From the NCBI GenBank assembly GCA_958295785.1, contig OY282377.1, positions 1,254,394-1,318,393 on the forward strand: a DNA stretch of 64,000 bases. The letters run 5' to 3'. The notes beneath the pieces were generated by a model. It was not told the origin of the DNA. It saw only the letters and a program-made list of their open reading frames with translations, and searched no databases. Shown in pieces: positions 22,393-31,484 of the stretch (position 1 is its first letter; every line of letters starts with the position of its first letter). A program made the position numbers and the translations under genes. The DNA is from an uncultured Latescibacterota bacterium. Its GTDB lineage: Bacteria > Latescibacterota > UBA2968.

Positions 22393-23166
22393 ATGACCCG
22401 ATTACTCGCATTACTCGGCGGGCAACTCGCCGCGTTCTTCATCCAGATTTTCCAGATGTTCCGCTATTTCATCCAGTGCATGGCTGAAATGTGGCGCGTC
22501 TATCTGTATCGACACCAAATTATCGCACAATGTTATGCCATTGGCGTTGGGTCGTTGCCCCTGGTCTGTCTGATTTCGGCTTTTAGTGGCATGGCGGTCG
22601 CCATTCAGACCGCGTACCAGATGGAAGCTTATGTGCCCGACTATATGGTTGGCGCGCTGATCGTGCGTTCTGTGATCCTCGTGCTATCGCCCATTTTGAT
22701 GGGGCTCGTGCTCGCGGGCCGGGTGGGCGCGGGCATCGCATCGGAGCTCGGCACCATGAAAGTTTCAGAGCAAGTCGATGCGCTCACGTCTCTGGCGGTT
22801 GACCCCGTGGGTTATCTCATGTTGCCTCGGGTGATCGCGGGCTTGATCATGATTCCGATTCTCGTGATTTATTCTTTTCTCGTCTCTATCGCGTGCGGGT
22901 TTGTCATGTCAATCATCAAAATGAACATTACGCCCACGGATTTGATCAAAGGCATGAAACTCTATTTTGAGAACTACGATGTTTTTGTCGGGTTGGTCAA
23001 ATCGGCTGTTTACGGCGGTCTGCTGACGTTTATGGGGGCCTATATGGGCCTTTGCACGCAAGGGGGCGCGCAGGGCGTTGGGCGATCTGCCACCGCAGCG
23101 GTCGTGGTCTCTTCCGCGCTCGTTCTCATTCTCGACTATTTTCTCACCCACGCGCTGTTGTACTGA
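22393..23166 (+). CDS. mlaE: MlaE-type lipid transport permease
   Basis: A 257-residue inner-membrane permease of the MlaE/YrbE family, which moves phospholipids between inner and outer membranes. About five to six hydrophobic segments are visible, with the family signature LAGRVGAGIASELGTMKVSE near residue 115 and the following EQVDALTSLAVDPVGYLMLP. It heads a three-gene Mla core operon: mlaF starts 2 bases after its stop. Its promoter must lie in or just after the right 204-bp repeat. The start at 22393 has no strong ribosome binding site. Confidence 0.9.
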   Translation: MTRLLALLGGQLAAFFIQIFQMFRYFIQCMAEMWRVYLYRHQIIAQCYAIGVGSLPLVCLISAFSGMAVAIQTAYQMEAYVPDYMVGALIVRSVILVLSPILMGLVLAGRVGAGIASELGTMKVSEQVDALTSLAVDPVGYLMLPRVIAGLIMIPILVIYSFLVSIACGFVMSIIKMNITPTDLIKGMKLYFENYDVFVGLVKSAVYGGLLTFMGAYMGLCTQGGAQGVGRSATAAVVVSSALVLILDYFLTHALLY

Positions 23167-23168
23167 TT

Positions 23169-23912
23169 ATGAAAACAAAAACGGCCATCGAGTTTGTCGG
23201 GGTGTTTAAGTCTTTTGAAGCACAACCCGTGCTGAAGGGGTTGAACCTCCAAATACCCTGGTCTGGGATCACGACCATTCTGGGGCCGAGTGGATGCGGC
23301 AAAAGCGTGACCTTGAAGCATGTGATCGGCATTGAACAGGCCGATAGGGGCAAAGTCGTTGTGGATGGGTGGGACATGGCGCGCATTCGCCGCGGCGAAT
23401 TGATCGCATTGCGTAAGCGCATCGGGGTTCTCTTTCAATCATCGGCCCTTTTTGATTCCATGACGGTCATGGAAAATGTGGCTTTTGGATTGCGAATGCA
23501 CACCAAGATGACCGAAGAGGAAATCGCAGAGCGCGTGCATGTCTGCCTCGACGCGGTGCGATTGGCGGGCACTGAGGCCAAGATGCCCGTCGAGTTGTCC
23601 GGCGGGATGCGAAAACGCGCGGCACTCGCGCGGGCCATTGCGATGCAACCCGATTTTATTCTGTACGATGAACCCACAACGGGGCTGGATCCCAATACAT
23701 CTAGTGTTGTGGGCGACTATATCCTCAAATTGCAATCGGAACTCAACGTGACCTCTGTGGTCGTCACACACGATATGCCCCTTGCCCGGCGCGTTTCAGA
23801 CCGAGTGGCCCTGCTCTACGATGGCGAGGCGGTCGTACAGGGGCCTGTCGACGAGGTCGAGGCTTCCAAAAACGAAATTTTTGAACTTTTTATCGAAGGC
23901 AGGTTGGGCTAG
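23169..23912 (+). CDS. mlaF: MlaF-type ABC transporter ATPase
   Basis: A 247-residue ATPase energising MlaE. Walker A is GPSGCGKS, the signature is LSGGMRKRAALARA, Walker B/D-loop is ILYDEPTTGLDP, and the switch His is in VVTHDM. The ATG at 23169 follows the mlaE stop by 2 bases; a longer open frame from 23052 lies wholly within mlaE and is rejected. The mlaD ATG follows its stop by one base. Confidence 0.93.
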   Translation: MKTKTAIEFVGVFKSFEAQPVLKGLNLQIPWSGITTILGPSGCGKSVTLKHVIGIEQADRGKVVVDGWDMARIRRGELIALRKRIGVLFQSSALFDSMTVMENVAFGLRMHTKMTEEEIAERVHVCLDAVRLAGTEAKMPVELSGGMRKRAALARAIAMQPDFILYDEPTTGLDPNTSSVVGDYILKLQSELNVTSVVVTHDMPLARRVSDRVALLYDGEAVVQGPVDEVEASKNEIFELFIEGRLG

Positions 23913-23913
23913 C

Positions 23914-24816
23914 ATGAGAAATCGCGAGCAGGAAATCCTTCTGGGCGCAGTTGTATTTTTCGCCGCCGTTATTTTGGTGATTGGCACGGTGTGGCTTTCC
24001 GAGCGGTATGCCGGTGCCGCAGGCGGCTATCGCATCCATGTCAAGTTCGACAGTGTGCCGGGCCTTCAAGTGGGCAATCCCGTGACGTTTCGCGGGGTGC
24101 GGGTGGGCAAGGTGCTGTCTATTTTTTTAGATGAAGGCAGACCCATTGTCGCGCTCGGGTTTGCCGATGTGGCCGATTTGCCCGTCGATTCGCGTTTTCT
24201 GCTCAAATCCGATGGCTTGCTTGGCGGGCAGATGATCGAGGTGCAGTTGGGGCAGTCGGATCGGCATCTCGCAGATGGCGCGGTTGTACACGGCATTTCC
24301 GATGCGGGCATCGATGCGATGATGGCCCAAGGCGAGCAGACGATTGAAACATTGCGCGGGGCAATTGACAGCATGGCCAGCGCGGACAATCTCGCGCATC
24401 TAAAAAGCATTCTCGCGCGTGTGGATACCACCACCCGGCATTTGAACCAACTGTTGGGCGACCCGCAATTCGACGCGATGATCGACAGCTTGGCATTGGC
24501 GACGGGCGATGCGCGTGGCCTGATGCGAGACAATCGCAAAAATTTGACCCTTGCCGTGACCGAGTTGACCGAGACCTTGGCGCGCATCGCGCGGATTTCG
24601 GCGCAGATGGAAACGACATCGGTTGCCATGCAACATACATTTGCCAATCTCGATACCATTTCCGCGCAAATACGCGATGGACGCGGCACGGTTGGGCGGT
24701 TGGTTCACGACGATGCGGTGTACGAGCATCTGGATCGCACGCTGACGTCTGTGGATAGCCTGGTGTCAGACATTAGGCGGAATCCCAAACGCTATTTCAG
24801 TTTTAGTGTTTTTTGA
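23914..24816 (+). CDS. mlaD: MlaD-type MCE domain protein
   Basis: A 300-residue membrane-anchored lipid-binding protein. It has one N-terminal transmembrane helix (EILLGAVVFFAAVILVIGTV) followed by an MCE domain (HVKFDSVPGLQVGNPVTFRG, then VRVGKVLSI). The C-terminal 150 residues are a long helical region (LAHLKSILARVDTTTRHLNQ, then LTEL...ARIARIS) as in MCE proteins that form periplasmic hexamers or tunnels. It is the substrate-binding partner of MlaE and MlaF. No mlaB or mlaC homologue is seen nearby. Confidence 0.9.
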   Translation: MRNREQEILLGAVVFFAAVILVIGTVWLSERYAGAAGGYRIHVKFDSVPGLQVGNPVTFRGVRVGKVLSIFLDEGRPIVALGFADVADLPVDSRFLLKSDGLLGGQMIEVQLGQSDRHLADGAVVHGISDAGIDAMMAQGEQTIETLRGAIDSMASADNLAHLKSILARVDTTTRHLNQLLGDPQFDAMIDSLALATGDARGLMRDNRKNLTLAVTELTETLARIARISAQMETTSVAMQHTFANLDTISAQIRDGRGTVGRLVHDDAVYEHLDRTLTSVDSLVSDIRRNPKRYFSFSVF

Positions 24817-24827
24817 GGAGTTCACCG

Positions 24828-25709
24828 ATGATGAGATGGATTTTGCTTTTGTTCGTCGCCATGACAGTGACAGTCTCGGCGACTGATCTGGCGTGGTTGC
24901 ATTGGCAAAACAACGACGCGATTCCCTTTGGCGGGTTTGTTGCCGAGATGCGGGCGGTCAAAGCCATTGCGGGGAAAGACGGTGCGAAACCGCGCCTCGT
25001 TTACGGTGACCGGCAAGGCGTGATTCACATGTTGGAATTGCAAGAGGGACGCTTTCGGGAAGTGTGGATCAGTCCCGCGCTGAGGTCGGCGATAGCAGAG
25101 GTGTTTGTTTTGGATATCGATGTGGATGACGAACTCGAGATCGTAGCCTATACCGAGTCCGGGGATATCGCGTTTTACCGCGTCAGCGACTTTCGGCAGA
25201 TATGGCGAAGCACTGACGATGAATTTGCCTCTGTTTCGGCTATGGTCATTGAAAACATCGACGACGATCCCCAACTCGAGTTGGTGTTTTGCGGCGAGGA
25301 TGTGGCAGACACGCGGAATTATCGGCCGCCGGGCGGGTCGCGCGATAACCCCGATCAGGAGCGCGCATCGCAAGTCGGTCGCCTGTTTGTGTTCGATTGC
25401 AAAAATCTGTTTTTGGAATGGCGCAGCGAGCAAGGGCTGTGGGGCGGGAGTATGGCTGTGGGCGATCTCGACGACGATGGCGAGCTCGAAATCGCGCTCA
25501 ATACGGGTTTTGTCATCGACGCCACCTATCAGCGCGTCGAGTGGGAATACCGCGGTGGCTTTGGCGAAAAGGTCGGGTACGCGGACCTCGATGGCGATGG
25601 CATCCCCGAATTGATCGGCGAATATCACAACGCGACGAGGCCGCATCGATTCATTCGCATTTTTGATGTGGATCTGCAATCCGAAAGTTTTCTCAGTTCT
25701 GGAAGATAA
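24828..25709 (+). CDS. Secreted beta-propeller (FG-GAP/VCBS-like) protein
   Basis: A 293-residue protein with a cleavable-looking signal peptide (ILLLFVAMTVTVSATDLAW). It then has repeated Asp-rich blades: VLDIDVDDELEIVAY, IENIDDDPQLELVFCGE, VGDLDDDGELEIALNTG and YADLDGDGIPELIGEY. These are the calcium-binding DxDxDG-type loops of FG-GAP or VCBS propellers. GAGGAG lies 7 bases before the ATG at 24828, and the gene begins 11 bases after the mlaD stop, so it is the fourth operon member. A role in lipid trafficking is suggested only by position. Confidence 0.75.
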   Translation: MMRWILLLFVAMTVTVSATDLAWLHWQNNDAIPFGGFVAEMRAVKAIAGKDGAKPRLVYGDRQGVIHMLELQEGRFREVWISPALRSAIAEVFVLDIDVDDELEIVAYTESGDIAFYRVSDFRQIWRSTDDEFASVSAMVIENIDDDPQLELVFCGEDVADTRNYRPPGGSRDNPDQERASQVGRLFVFDCKNLFLEWRSEQGLWGGSMAVGDLDDDGELEIALNTGFVIDATYQRVEWEYRGGFGEKVGYADLDGDGIPELIGEYHNATRPHRFIRIFDVDLQSESFLSSGR

Positions 25710-25767
25710 GAGTTGACGCCCTTTGGCAAAATGGGTAAATTGGCTTTCCAACGGAAAGCACTGCGGT

Positions 25768-25844
25768 CGGAGCGTAGCGCAGCTCGGTAGCGCACCATCT
25801 TGGGGTGATGGGGGTCGCTGGTTCAAATCCAGTCGCTCCGACCA
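25768..25844 (+). tRNA. tRNA-Pro (GGG)
   Basis: Full cloverleaf: acceptor CGGAGCG/CGCTCCG, D-arm GCGC...GCGC, anticodon stem CCATC/GATGG with loop TTGGGGT (anticodon GGG), and TpsiC arm GCTGG TTCAAAT CCAGT (the 3' arm makes a G-T pair). CCA is encoded (25842-25844). Confidence 0.95.
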
Positions 25845-25846
25845 TA

Positions 25847-25893
25847 AAACAAAGGGGGTTATGCGATGAGGCATAACCCCCTTGTTTTGTACT
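25847..25893 (+). terminator. Terminator after tRNA-Pro
   Basis: ACAAAGGGGGTTATGC pairs with GCATAACCCCCTTGT around a short loop, followed by TTTTGT. It is a strong intrinsic terminator, and its A-rich 5' side could make it work in both directions. Confidence 0.85.
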
Positions 25894-25975
25894 TGCCAAA
25901 ACGGGGATCATCTCTTAGATAAATGTACAGTGTAATCGCGATCTATTCCCCAATCCTCAAAAGGAGATTTGTGCC

Positions 25976-27688
25976 ATGTTAGATACGTTTTCAAGCGACA
26001 TAACCGCTACGACTCAATTGCGGTTCGCGGCTATCTTCACGTTTATGGATATCGACTATATCCAGACAGTGGTCAAACGCGCGGTTCTGTCACACAAGAA
26101 GGCGTCGAAAGAAGCGCGGGGGTTGTTCGAGTCCGCAGTGAACAAACCAGGGCTGGTGAAAGTGTCCCGGTTTCCCAATCAGCCCGCGAAGGCACCGCCG
26201 CCTTTTCTCGTAGAACCCGTTTTGAGGGCCGTGATTCGGTCGGACAAGTTGGCGGGTGCGGTTCTAAAAATCTGGGCCGAGTCCCACGAAGCACTCGGCG
26301 AAGTGGTCGTGAAGCATTTGGGCAACTTGGCCATGCCGGCCGAGTATCCCGATTTTTTGGAGAATCGATTCCGAAGTTCGTGGTTTAGCGATGCATGGAC
26401 GCGCGAGCGGGATAAAATTCTCGAACAACACAGTGCGTTTAAGAAAGATGATGTCGCCCTGATGCTGTGCTATGTGTCGGGTAAAATCCCCGGGCCTCGG
26501 GAAAGCGCGAAAAACGAAGTGCTGTCGCGTTGCCTCAAATATATGCGGGCATTGCCGGCCAATGCGCCGGAATGGGAACGGGGGATTCCAGATTTTGTCG
26601 CAGAGCTCAACGCCATCAGAGAGGTGAAATCAACGCAGCGCAATCAAGCGGCTGATATTGACGCCGCGATAGCCGAGATCAAGGATGCGTTTTCAGTGGC
26701 GTTGGCATTTTTTCAGCGGGATGCTACGTCTTGGTCCGTGGCGCATCTCGATCCCGACGCCGACCTGGTAGAGGTGCTTCAAGAGATAACGGATTTGCAG
26801 TCGTTGCTGGCTGAGTATCAACCGATTTCCGGCATGGCTTCTGTTTTGAGCGAAGAGCGGGTGAGAAGGCAGAAGCGGGAGGGGTTGGAGAATCGCATCT
26901 TGCCGATTATGGATCGCATAGACCAACTGATGTGCGGCGATCCCGAATCAGGTGAGGACCCACTGCTGGCAGAATTGCGGGGAAAGAAAGAACAACCGCC
27001 GGAGGATGAAAAGCGAGCAGATCAGCCCGGTGACGCCCAAGTTGCCGAACAGACGGATGAAAGTCGTGCGTTTTCCGATGAGGATTACGAAGCGCTGCAA
27101 TCGGAAAACCAACACCTCGAACGCGAGATCAAATCGCTACGAGACAAGTTGCGCGAGATTCAAAATGAGATGGAGAGCTGGCGCGTGGCCTATATTGAGG
27201 CGGCGAGCAAGGCGAAGGCAAGCGCGGAAGAAGATGAAAATTTGTCCATTGAGAACGTGCATGACGTTGTGGAACTCGCCAAAGAAAAGTACGACGACAG
27301 GCTTTTATTTCAACTCAATGCGAAGTCGCAGGTCGAAGACAATCCCTTCAGGCATCCCAAAGCCGTGTGGGACGCGCTGACATGGCTGGCGACCACGTAT
27401 TACGAGTACCGCAAGGGCGAGCGCGAGTTGCCGAACATCGATCAGTCGGTGCGCGAAGCCTGTAAGTGGTGGTACAGAGGCCACCAGAGCAATATGACGA
27501 TGAACAAGTACAAAGACTGGTACACCACCAAAGTCAATGGGCAGGTTTGCTGGCTGCATACGCATATCGGCACGGGGCGCAATAAAAATGCGCGTTTCAC
27601 CATTCGGATCGGCTTTGACTGGGACAAGAACAGCGACCGCGTGATCGTCGGTTTCATCGGTCAACACCAACAGACGGATGCGACGTGA
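25976..27688 (+). CDS. Uncharacterised coiled-coil protein next to tRNA-Pro
   Basis: A 570-residue protein that I do not recognise. Residues 1-330 are mostly helical with no familiar motif. About 340-425 is acidic then strongly coiled-coil (QSENQHLEREIKSLRDKLRE). The C-terminal 130 residues form a distinct domain with conserved-looking Trp and aromatic residues (ACKWWYRGHQSN, WYTTKVNGQVCWLHTHIGTG) ending in a beta-rich ARFTIRIGFDWDKN and VIVGFIGQHQ. RBS AAGGAG lies upstream. It lies alone between a tRNA and MITE copy B, a typical accessory-gene setting, so a defence-related or mobile origin is plausible but unproven. No transmembrane segment or signal peptide is seen. Confidence 0.6.
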   Translation: MLDTFSSDITATTQLRFAAIFTFMDIDYIQTVVKRAVLSHKKASKEARGLFESAVNKPGLVKVSRFPNQPAKAPPPFLVEPVLRAVIRSDKLAGAVLKIWAESHEALGEVVVKHLGNLAMPAEYPDFLENRFRSSWFSDAWTRERDKILEQHSAFKKDDVALMLCYVSGKIPGPRESAKNEVLSRCLKYMRALPANAPEWERGIPDFVAELNAIREVKSTQRNQAADIDAAIAEIKDAFSVALAFFQRDATSWSVAHLDPDADLVEVLQEITDLQSLLAEYQPISGMASVLSEERVRRQKREGLENRILPIMDRIDQLMCGDPESGEDPLLAELRGKKEQPPEDEKRADQPGDAQVAEQTDESRAFSDEDYEALQSENQHLEREIKSLRDKLREIQNEMESWRVAYIEAASKAKASAEEDENLSIENVHDVVELAKEKYDDRLLFQLNAKSQVEDNPFRHPKAVWDALTWLATTYYEYRKGERELPNIDQSVREACKWWYRGHQSNMTMNKYKDWYTTKVNGQVCWLHTHIGTGRNKNARFTIRIGFDWDKNSDRVIVGFIGQHQQTDAT

Positions 27689-27743
27689 GGCAGTGGAGGG
27701 TGATCAGTCCCCCTCCACCCCCGGAAAGGCGAAGAGCGAGAGG

Positions 27744-28213
27744 TAATACCAATTTGCTCTCAAGTTGTCCGTATCCTGCCTCCCCATCAGGGATGAATGA
27801 GGCACAGGCGTTCCGTAGAGATCATGGGTTGCTCGTCTCAAGCGTTTGGCCCTATAGCATCGTTTGTTGCCTTTGATGCGTTGGCTACGCCTGTGCCTAC
27901 GGCGTGCGGCGACCGACTTTTTTTCAACAGCAAAAAAAAGTAGGCAAAAAATGCCGCTCTCATGCGCCGAGGGGCTTGCACAGCGCAAATCGCTTTTGTA
28001 ACAGAACGACATGCGTTGGCCTGCAAAGAGAGTTGCAAGAGGGAGGTTGGTTGCGAGACAGCCTTGCGCGCTGTGCGCGATGGTTTTGTCTGATGGCCTT
28101 TTGGGATGGCATTTTTGCAATGGCTTCTTTGAATGACTGCGTAAGGTCAAGGAGATCGCTTGCTGGCAACATGTCGCATTACATCAGGGCAACAGAAAAT
28201 CAATTGAATATAA
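27744..28213 (+). mobile_element. MITE-like element, copy B (470 bp)
   Basis: Plus-oriented copy of the element at 8596-9064. It starts TAATACCAATTTG and ends CAATTGAATATAA. It has the hairpin ACTTTTTTT/AAAAAAAGT near 27917-27940 and the palindrome GGCTACGCCTGTGCCTAC near 27882. Similarity to copy A extends over essentially the full length. No target-site duplication longer than TA is evident. Confidence 0.75.
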
Positions 28214-28269
28214 CAGGTAAAAACATAAGGACATGGCCCTACATCTCATCTGCGGGTCTCACTTCTCTC

Positions 28270-29313
28270 TCACACCTTGAACAAAAAGTGAATCACATCG
28301 CCGTCCCTCACTTCTGCGTCTTTTCCCTTGACCATCAATTTGCCTGCGGCTTTCACCTTTTGCTCATCGCCCAATGCGATCAAATCTTCGTAGCGCGTCA
28401 CTTCTGCCCGAATAAATCCCCGCTCGATATCCCCGTGAATCGCGCCGCCCGCCTGCGGTGCTAATGTCCTTTTGCGAATCGTCCAAGCGCGCACCTCGTC
28501 TTTGCCCACAGTAAAAAACGAAATCAACCCCAGCGTCTCGTAACACAACAAAGTCAGCCGATCCAGCGCGGGTTGTTCAATGCCGAGATCAGCGAGAAAC
28601 GCCGTGCGTGCCTCATCGTCGAGCAGTGAAATTTCTTCCTCAATTTGGGCAGAAATCGCAATCCATTCAAATCCACAATCGGCAAAATCACCCGCAAAAT
28701 CATCCACAATCCCATCATCGCCGATCTGATCTTCGCCCGCGTTCAGCACCACAATCACCGCCTTGGTCGTCAAAAAGGGATAACTCGAAGTCAATTTCAC
28801 TTCTTCTGCCGTGCGTTCAAACTGGCGCAGGGGTTTTGCCGCCTCCAAATGCGCCTGCATCCGCGTCATCAAATCCGTCTCTCGCGCCGCGCGCTGTCTG
28901 TCTTTTGCACGCTGTTCTTTTGCCAACCGCTCCAATCGCTTTTCCACAAAAATCAGATCGGCCAACAACAACTCGTCCCAAAACGCCTGCACATCGCGTT
29001 TGGCATTTACATTGCCCGCAATGTGAAAAACCGTATCGTCTTCAAACACGCGCGCGAGCAGGCAAATCACATCCACCCGCTCCAGACCTTGAAAAACCGG
29101 GATATTGCGATCCGCCTGTATGTCCAAATCGGGCAACAACACAAAGTCCATCTGCGCGGGCACTGCGCGGTCAGGGCCATACATTTCCACCAACCGGTCA
29201 AATCGCGCATCGCGTACCTTTGCCCGCCCCATTTCGCTTGCGGCCTGCCCGGTCAACAACCGAAACAGCGTCTTTTTTCCCCCTTGGGGCAACCCCACAA
29301 GACCCAATTTCAT
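28270..29313 (-). CDS. YchF/OLA1-like protein with degenerate G motifs
   Basis: A 347-residue homologue of the YchF GTPase/ATPase along its whole length. The C-terminal TGS-like region is well kept (KDEVRAWTIRKRTLAPQAGG, then ERGFIRAEVTRYEDL and the terminal DGDVIHFLFKV). The nucleotide-binding half is altered: the P-loop reads GLPQGGKKT (7-15), with Lys where GK(S/T) is expected. The switch I NFPF segment is missing, and the DIAGLV motif is replaced by LLPDLDI. It may therefore bind nucleotide weakly or not at all. The ATG at 29313 has AGGAG upstream. A paralogue of the canonical ychF is more likely than the housekeeping copy. Confidence 0.8.
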   Translation of the reverse strand: MKLGLVGLPQGGKKTLFRLLTGQAASEMGRAKVRDARFDRLVEMYGPDRAVPAQMDFVLLPDLDIQADRNIPVFQGLERVDVICLLARVFEDDTVFHIAGNVNAKRDVQAFWDELLLADLIFVEKRLERLAKEQRAKDRQRAARETDLMTRMQAHLEAAKPLRQFERTAEEVKLTSSYPFLTTKAVIVVLNAGEDQIGDDGIVDDFAGDFADCGFEWIAISAQIEEEISLLDDEARTAFLADLGIEQPALDRLTLLCYETLGLISFFTVGKDEVRAWTIRKRTLAPQAGGAIHGDIERGFIRAEVTRYEDLIALGDEQKVKAAGKLMVKGKDAEVRDGDVIHFLFKV

Positions 29314-29424
29314 CGCGGCAACACTCCTTTTTTTAACCACAAAATTCATTGACGAATGCAAAATAAGGCTCTAATATACACGAGACACCGCGGAGAAACC
29401 CGACATCCTCATCAGGAGATCACC

Positions 29425-30189
29425 ATGAAAACCGTCGAACTCGGCAGCACCGGCATCGCAGTCTCTCAACTCAGTTTTGGCACCGGCACCAACGGCTGGG
29501 GCGGGCGTTCCAACCAGACGCACTTGGGCAGGCGCGAACTGGTTGACCTGCTCATCTATGGCTTTGAACGGGGCATCACATTTTGGGACAGCGCGGATCA
29601 ATACGGCAGCCATCCCCATATCGCAGACGCACTGGAATACATCGACCGCGATCAGCTCGTCATCACATCCAAAATCCGCGCCACAACCGCCAGCGAAGCC
29701 GCGCGCGATATGGAGCGCGTTTTGCGCGAACTGAACACCGATTATATCGACATCGTTCTCATGCACTGCATGACCGATGTGGACTGGCCCACTTCATATC
29801 GGGGGGTCATGGACGTTCTCGCGCACAAAAAGCAACAAGGCATCATTCGCGCACACGGTGTTTCCTGCCACGATATCGATGCCTTCCAACAAGCCGCCCT
29901 CACCCCATGGGTCGATGTTGTTTTGGCGCGCATCAACTACGCTGGCAAAAACATGGACGGCCCTCCCGAACAGGTCATCCCCATCCTCGAAGAAATGGAC
30001 GCCAACGACATCGGGGTTTACGGCATGAAAGTGGTGGGCCACGGCGACCTGCCCGCACGCGACGCCATCCACTACGTCCTCGACATCCCGGCCATTGACG
30101 CCATCACCATTGGCATGATGAACCGCCGCGAAATCGACGACAACATCGGCTATGTCGAAGCGCACAGCACCGTGTTACAACCCGCTTAG
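29425..30189 (+). CDS. Aldo/keto reductase
   Basis: A 254-residue NADPH-dependent aldo/keto reductase with a TIM-barrel fold. The catalytic tetrad is visible: D55 and Y60 (FWDSADQYGS), K83 (TSKI) and H114 (VLMHC). It is shorter than the usual 300-330 residues, as in compact members of the family. AGGAG lies 7 bases before the ATG at 29425. It is divergent from the YchF-like gene. Substrate unknown. Confidence 0.88.
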   Translation: MKTVELGSTGIAVSQLSFGTGTNGWGGRSNQTHLGRRELVDLLIYGFERGITFWDSADQYGSHPHIADALEYIDRDQLVITSKIRATTASEAARDMERVLRELNTDYIDIVLMHCMTDVDWPTSYRGVMDVLAHKKQQGIIRAHGVSCHDIDAFQQAALTPWVDVVLARINYAGKNMDGPPEQVIPILEEMDANDIGVYGMKVVGHGDLPARDAIHYVLDIPAIDAITIGMMNRREIDDNIGYVEAHSTVLQPA

Positions 30190-30401
30190 TGCAACGGTCA
30201 GTGGTTAGCCCCAGCCCATCCGCCCTTCAAATTGAGAATGTAGGGGCGTGGCCCCTGTGCCCGAAGAGAACAGCGAGAAGGTAGTCCCAAGCCCCTAACC
30301 TCTAAATGGAAAAACGGGTTGCAAAAGTGCGGGGGATTTTATATATTGACTTCCGCTTTTGGTCGTTTACAACATTCATTCATGAAAGGGGTGATCCAGG
30401 C

Positions 30402-30599
30402 ATGCCTGGTGTCCTCGTACGCGATGACGAGCCGTTTGAAAGAGCACTCAAGCGGTTCAAAAAAGCCTGCGAAAAAGCCGGTGTTATTTCCGACATGAAG
30501 AAAAACCAGCACTTTGAAAAACCGAGTGAACGTCGGAAACGCAAAATTGCCGCTGCAAAACGCAAGCGGATCAAATTGGACCAACAATACACCCGCTAA
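30402..30599 (+). CDS. rpsU: Ribosomal protein bS21
   Basis: A 65-residue basic protein matching bS21: PGVLVRDDEPFERALKRFKK, then a Lys/Arg-rich tail (PSERRKRKIAAAKRKRIK). It binds the small subunit and helps translation initiation. The ATG at 30402 is preferred over an upstream in-frame start because family members begin here. A terminator follows immediately, before cvpA. Confidence 0.93.
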   Translation: MPGVLVRDDEPFERALKRFKKACEKAGVISDMKKNQHFEKPSERRKRKIAAAKRKRIKLDQQYTR

Positions 30600-30621
30600 G
30601 TCCTTCGCAATTTTCAGATTG

Positions 30622-30658
30622 AGCGATAATCACCTAGGGCGGTTATCGCTTTTTTTTC
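30622..30658 (+). terminator. Terminator after rpsU
   Basis: AGCGATAA (30622-30629) pairs with TTATCGCT (30643-30650), then a run of Ts. The T-run ends 2 bases before the cvpA ATG, so cvpA transcription depends on read-through or its own signals. Confidence 0.8.
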
Positions 30659-30659
30659 T

Positions 30660-31277
30660 ATGACTATCATCGATCCCATTCTCGCACTCGGCCTCTTTTA
30701 TCTGGCTCGAAAAGGCTGGCAAACCGGGCTGGTGCAAAGTCTGATCGGGCTGATCAGCGTGGTTTTGGCCTACGGATGCGCCCTCGCTTATGGCGAAGCT
30801 TTAGCGCGTGCCCTGTTCGATTCGACAGGCGACCTCGGCGAGGGGGCCGCGCTGATCGGGTTTCTCGCGGTGGGTTTGGCTGTCTTGATAGCCTGCTATC
30901 TGATTGGTCAGGCCATCCACGGCGTCTTACAGGCATCTCCCTTGGGCGCGATAGACGCCATTGGCGGCGGTGTTTTGGGCCTGGCACAAGGGATATTGAT
31001 CATCGGCTTGCTCACCTTGTTTTTGCGCGCAAACCCCTTCCATAGCCGCGTGCCCGAACTGATTGACGAATCCGCCTTGGGGCCGCCGTTGCAAAAAGCG
31101 GCCCGGGTCATTGCCGATGGCGTGCAGGCCATGTATCCCAATGTAAAAACCATGCTCGAAAAACTGGGCATTCAGACCGCTTCACAAGCACCGCCATTGA
31201 TTGAAAAGCTGAACAAAGAAGCCCGCGACACGCGGGTCAAGATCAACGAACTGCTCGATGAATCCGGTGGTCAGTAG
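30660..31277 (+). CDS. CvpA family membrane protein
   Basis: A 205-residue inner-membrane protein with four hydrophobic segments in the first 125 residues (LIGLISVVLAYGCALAYG, ALIGFLAVGLAVLIACYLIG, DAIGGGVLGLAQGILIIGLL). The glycine pattern is typical of CvpA. The tail is soluble and amphipathic. CvpA proteins are linked to colicin V production and envelope stress, but the mechanism is unclear. The ATG lies right after the rpsU terminator. Confidence 0.8.
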   Translation: MTIIDPILALGLFYLARKGWQTGLVQSLIGLISVVLAYGCALAYGEALARALFDSTGDLGEGAALIGFLAVGLAVLIACYLIGQAIHGVLQASPLGAIDAIGGGVLGLAQGILIIGLLTLFLRANPFHSRVPELIDESALGPPLQKAARVIADGVQAMYPNVKTMLEKLGIQTASQAPPLIEKLNKEARDTRVKINELLDESGGQ

Positions 31278-31484
31278 TCAACCCCCGCCCCGCCCACAGC
31301 CCCAAGCGATCAGCAATCAGCAGTCAGCAAAACAAGTCGCCTTCAGCGCGGGGCGGGCGGCCCTCTTATCTCTTGTATCTCCGCACAGGGGCCACGCTCC
31401 TACGCTCGCCTTGTATCTTGCCTTTTCGGGCGGGCACCGCTCCTACGCTCGCCTTTCATCTGCGCTTGCTTTCCCGCTGTTTTC

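Noticed and set aside
24822-25911. Minus-strand open frames of up to 350 codons across tRNA-Pro
   Set aside because: They run antisense to the propeller gene and the tRNA; phrases such as GATGFEPATP are a well-known artefact of translating a tRNA-Pro gene backwards.
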